Shown here: positions 62,301 through 64,000 of the stretch, piece after piece
How the letters are laid out: the number at the start of each line of letters is the position of its first letter
Position numbering within the stretch: the stretch's first letter is position 1
From: an uncultured Actinomycetes bacterium
Lineage (GTDB): Bacteria > Actinomycetota > Actinomycetes > Mycobacteriales > Nakamurellaceae
Reading direction: 5' to 3'
DNA length: 64,000 bases
NCBI GenBank assembly: GCA_937926105.1
Contig: CALANS010000051.1
Coordinates: 124,001-188,000 of the forward strand
Made by a program: the position numbers and the translations under genes
The notes under the pieces: generated by a model
Told to the model about the DNA's origin: nothing
The model's database searches: none
The model's input: the letters and a program-made list of their open reading frames with translations, nothing else

Positions 62301-62715
62301 CGGCGGCGATCTGGCCACCGCCCGCCAGGACCTGCTGGCGAGCTATCCGGCGGCGCTATCCACCGAGGACCGGCCGCTGCTGGCCTCGTACGCGGTCTCC
62401 GTGGCCGGCTATGCGGAGGCGATCGGGCGGCCGGTGGACGGGGCCGAGATCCTGGGCGCCGCCACGGCGCTGCGCGGGGCCGACGACCTCGGCGACGCCG
62501 GCATCGCGAAGGTGCGCGAGCAGCTGATCGTCGCGCTGGGCCGGTCGGTGTTCGACGCCGAATACGCCGCCGGCCGTTCCTTGGGCCACGACATCGCGGC
62601 CAAGCGCATCGACCCGGCGCTGCTGGAGGACGGCGACGAGTCCCGAGGGCCTGTCCGCTCGCATCCGAGCCGGCCGCTGACCCCGCGCACCGAGGCTCGG
62701 GGGCGGCCGTCTTAG
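59392..62715 (+). CDS. AfsR/SARP-type transcriptional regulator with NB-ARC ATPase
   Basis: 1107 aa. N-terminal winged helix (Trans_reg_C, ~1-90) and bacterial transcriptional activation domain (BTAD, ~95-240) define the SARP class; ~265-560 is a P-loop ATPase with GPGGAGKT (294-301), LVVDNCEHL (Walker B) and VLATSREPLGLAGE; ~600-1085 is alpha-helical TPR-like sensor sequence. It is a signal-integrating activator of secondary metabolism or transport in relatives. GTG 59392 start. No biosynthetic cluster follows in the window; the next genes are VapBC and a drug-exporter permease. Confidence 0.9.
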   Translation: MQIGILGPLEVRDGDVGVPVAGARLRRLLTRLALDAGRAVPIAELVDAVWLDDPPHEVANALQSLVSRLRRALGAATPIRQTPAGYRLDVAREDIDAHAFADLAGAGRRELLAGDPVTASRTLTTALALWRGAPLADADDAPYATAPTARWDETRLGACADRIAAELALGNAAGMIGELDELVAAHPLREQFVGQLMTALAATGRTADALAAYEALRRRLADLLGADPGPEISAQHLALLRGEQPATPGQPAAPAPPGRRTNLHAAVSSFIGREAELARIAELVARTRLTTIVGPGGAGKTRLAAEAASPLVDAGRDGVWLVELAPVSDGATIAQAVLGAFGVRDARILDRRSEPVGGMSATDRVLDTLADSDALLVVDNCEHLIAAVAEFTELLLARCPRVRVLATSREPLGLAGEALVAIPPLGLPPIGADAAQAAAHPAVQLLVERGRAASAAFALTDETVGAVVDIVRRLDGLPLAIELAAARLRVLPVTEIAQRLSDRFRLLAGGMRTSVARHRTLRAVVEWSWELLTDAERLLAERLAIFPAGTTATVAGRVCGDGALDPREIPDLLLALVDKSLLQASSGAGDVRYRMLETIREYGVERLDERGELAEARSRHATYFAERCRQLDPVLRTRDQLAALAEFTAERDNMLAALRYLGDSGDVPTAASLVLDLCWFWTITGAHTEMATWTQFVLDASRGAGDSPDRVRVQASRLLARVLGAQTNAEESWPDLQRELADVGRRLAAVDDGADPMTSLARLYIEFFGRQGPADDDLIARSGDSPDPWMRAMVGAMRAMYLENNGDVAGLRAEIDATYAAFDEIGDRWGLSTVLTVRAGVRSLDGDVDGAVVDYLRALDLLAELGATEDDMIVHLKMAGLRLQQGDFDGARGHIAAVRVGQPGTPVPLERILLADAAQIGILLVEGEVAQAVERATDLRARAPDAVGDNPMYGHLSAMIGSVCASAAVAGGDLATARQDLLASYPAALSTEDRPLLASYAVSVAGYAEAIGRPVDGAEILGAATALRGADDLGDAGIAKVREQLIVALGRSVFDAEYAAGRSLGHDIAAKRIDPALLEDGDESRGPVRSHPSRPLTPRTEARGRPS

Positions 62716-62742
62716 CCGGTGATGCTGCCGACCCACGGCGAA

Positions 62743-62779
62743 TGTTGGTAGCATGGCTACGATCAATACATAACCAACA
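62743..62779 (+). promoter_or_regulatory. vapBC promoter and operator palindromes
   Basis: TTGGTA (62745-62750), 16 bp, TACATA (62767-62772) make a reasonable promoter. Two inverted repeats overlap it: GTAGC-ATG-GCTAC (62748-62760) and TGTTGGT (62743-62749) with ACCAACA (62773-62779). Both are plausible sites for the VapB/VapBC autorepressor. Confidence 0.55.
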
Positions 62780-62795
62780 AGGAGGTGGCGTCACC

Positions 62796-63017
62796 GTGAC
62801 GGTCACCCAGATTGATGTCGACGACAGTGCGCTCGAGGAGGCCATGCGACTGTCAGGCGCCAGGACGAAGAAGGACACGGTCAACCTGGCACTACGGGAG
62901 TACGCCGAGCGTCATCGCCGGATCGAGGCTCTGGACCGCTATGCGGCTGCAGCACAGAATTGGGATCACGCGGCGTGGCAGGCAATGCGGGCGGCGGAGA
63001 AGTTGCCGGTCGCGTGA
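62796..63017 (+). CDS. vapB: VapB-type antitoxin
   Basis: 73 aa from GTG 62796, with AGGAGG ten nt upstream. The N-terminal VapB/ribbon-helix-helix part (TQIDVDDSALEEAMRLSGARTKKDTVNLALREYAER) binds DNA; the C-terminal ~30 residues (RYAAAAQNWDHAAWQAMRAAEK) wrap the toxin. Coupled to vapC by a GTGA overlap. The operator palindromes upstream support autoregulation. Confidence 0.9.
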   Translation: MTVTQIDVDDSALEEAMRLSGARTKKDTVNLALREYAERHRRIEALDRYAAAAQNWDHAAWQAMRAAEKLPVA

Positions 63018-63436
63018 GTCACTACCTGGTTGACTCGTCCGCGCTGTGGCGCATCCTGCGCGAGCCCGAGATTCGTGCCGGGTGGGCGGAGGTCATCAGC
63101 GACCATGGCATCGGATCGTGCCATCCGCAGCGCGCGGAGTTTCGCCGCTCGGCCCGTGACATGGACGAGTACGACCAGATGTCGGCGATGTTCGCTGATC
63201 TTTACCCGGACGTTCCGCTGCCGAAGGCCACCTGGCAGTGGGTCGAGACAGCGCAGTACCGGCTGGTTCGGGCGGGCGCGCACCGTGCGCTGTCCTGTGT
63301 GGACCTGTTGATCTGTGCCGTCGCCGCGCTCCGCGGACTCGTGATCCTGCATGACGACAACGACTTTGGCACCGCGGCCCAGCACCTGACCGAGCTGCGC
63401 GAGCGACGCGTTCGGACCCTGCCCGGACCGGCGTGA
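63014..63436 (+). CDS. vapC: VapC-type PIN-domain ribonuclease toxin
   Basis: 140 aa from GTG 63014. All acidic residues of the PIN active site are present: D7 (LVDSSALW), E42 (QRAEFRRS), D97 (CVDLLICAVA) and D114/D115/D117 (LHDDNDF), so the toxin should be an active Mg-dependent RNase, usually acting on tRNA or rRNA. A perfect 12-bp hairpin follows the stop. Confidence 0.92.
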   Translation: MSHYLVDSSALWRILREPEIRAGWAEVISDHGIGSCHPQRAEFRRSARDMDEYDQMSAMFADLYPDVPLPKATWQWVETAQYRLVRAGAHRALSCVDLLICAVAALRGLVILHDDNDFGTAAQHLTELRERRVRTLPGPA

Positions 63437-63443
63437 ACGGCGG

Positions 63444-63470
63444 GGCGGGGCCGTGCTGCACGGCCCCGCC
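63444..63470. terminator. Perfect 12-bp hairpin between convergent vapC and ABC permease
   Basis: GGCGGGGCCGTG (63444-63455) and its reverse complement (63459-63470) enclose CTG. It lies between two convergent stops and can serve both. No T-tract. Confidence 0.6.
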
Positions 63471-63480
63471 GGCACGAGAC

Positions 63481-64000
63481 TCAGGCGCGCCGTCGGTATC
63501 CGCGCAGCGCCAGCGGCACGAACACGACCAGCAGCGCGGCCATCCAGCCCAGGGTCCACAGCAGATCGTTCGTCACCGGCCCGCCGGTCATCAGCCCGCG
63601 GATCGCCGATGCCAGGTGACTCATCGGGTTGGCGTCCGCCACGGGCCGCATCCAGCTCGGCATGGTGGAGGTCGGCACGTAGCCGTTGGACACGAAGCTG
63701 AGCGGCATCACCAGCAGGAACATGATGCCCTGCACCGCGCCGGGGGTGCGCACCTTCATACCAACCCACACCGAGATCCAGCAGAAGCACAGCGCGAACG
63801 CGACGGCCAGCCCGATCGCGGCCAGCGTGGCGATGACGTTGGTCTGGATGCGGAACCCCAGGATGGCGGCCATGCCCAGGGTCACGCCGCAGGAGATCAG
63901 GTAGCGCACCACGTCGGCCGCCACCGCTCCGACCAGCGGCACCGACCGGCCGATGGGCAACGATCGGAACCTGTCGAACACGCCCTTCTCGATATCCGCG
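63481..64000 (-). CDS. ABC-2 exporter permease, DrrB-like (5' end beyond the window)
   Basis: At least 173 residues of the C-terminal part. It runs in frame to the window edge (ADIEKGVFDRFRSLPIGRSV at the cut end), where EKG-DRFRSLP is the conserved cytoplasmic loop of DrrB proteins. Four or five membrane helices follow, with GYVPTSTMPSWMRPVADANPMSHLASAIRG in the last loop. The start and the ATPase partner lie outside the window. Convergent with vapC. Confidence 0.88.
   Translation of the reverse strand, partial: ADIEKGVFDRFRSLPIGRSVPLVGAVAADVVRYLISCGVTLGMAAILGFRIQTNVIATLAAIGLAVAFALCFCWISVWVGMKVRTPGAVQGIMFLLVMPLSFVSNGYVPTSTMPSWMRPVADANPMSHLASAIRGLMTGGPVTNDLLWTLGWMAALLVVFVPLALRGYRRRA

Overview
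The window is high-GC DNA (about 70% G+C by eye) from an actinobacterium. Markers include an Lsr2-type nucleoid protein, WXG100 proteins, a resuscitation-promoting-factor-like muralytic enzyme, a DUF3151 protein, a 13E12-type HNH gene, a SigE-family sigma factor, an AfsR/SARP-type regulator, FadE5- and EtfD-like beta-oxidation proteins and a mycobacterial-type dcd. Start signals are either good Shine-Dalgarno sequences or a TANNNT -10 box 6-8 nt before an ATG/GTG, the signature of leaderless mRNAs. I cannot assign a genus; a Nakamurella/Frankineae-like relative is only a guess. No prophage, insertion sequence, CRISPR array, rRNA or integrase was seen.

Layout. 1-5.3 kb: nucleoid protein, DUF3151, a WXG100 pair, an aspartate aminotransferase flanked by structured intergenic DNA, and an Rpf-like lysozyme behind a long leader. 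5.4-12.8 kb: an EamA permease, a frameshifted 13E12 gene, a three-subunit molybdenum hydroxylase operon and fba. 13-21 kb: sigma factor plus a small membrane protein, then a LacI regulator and sugar kinase diverging from a rhamnose-type ABC importer whose ATPase and first permease are fused. 21.2-29.2 kb: a six-gene operon pairing a cytoplasmic S9 peptidase with a complete peptide ABC importer whose binding protein has a C-terminal membrane anchor. 29-33 kb: Rieske oxygenase, YtrA-type GntR regulator with its ABC exporter, and a fossil YoeB/Txe toxin. 33-42 kb: MFS transporter, FAD-linked oxidase, DedA, two paralogous tiny membrane proteins and a PadR-ABC (FtsX-type) efflux operon. 42-50.7 kb: GNAT, SpoU methyltransferase, pyrE, alpha/beta hydrolase, DrrAB-like exporter, SDR, an atypical kinase-fold protein and a FadE5-like acyl-CoA dehydrogenase. 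50.8-64 kb: VWD-like lipoprotein, amidohydrolase, DinB-like protein, a 58-aa protein, tRNA-Gly(CCC), ogt, dcd, EtfD-like reductase, an AfsR-like regulator, a VapBC pair and a DrrB-like permease cut by the window end.

Logic. Most operons are compact, with 1-4 nt stop/start overlaps, and each transporter sits with a matching regulator: LacI with the sugar importer, YtrA and PadR with exporters, peptidase with peptide uptake. The acyl-CoA dehydrogenase and the EtfD-like membrane reductase would act in the same electron path (acyl-CoA to ETF to membrane quinone). The least explained pieces are a predicted three-way-junction RNA at 3589-3688, the long leader of the Rpf-like gene, the two paralogous Cys-bearing membrane peptides at 36642-37218, a CTG-start kinase-fold gene, and the high density of leaderless starts.
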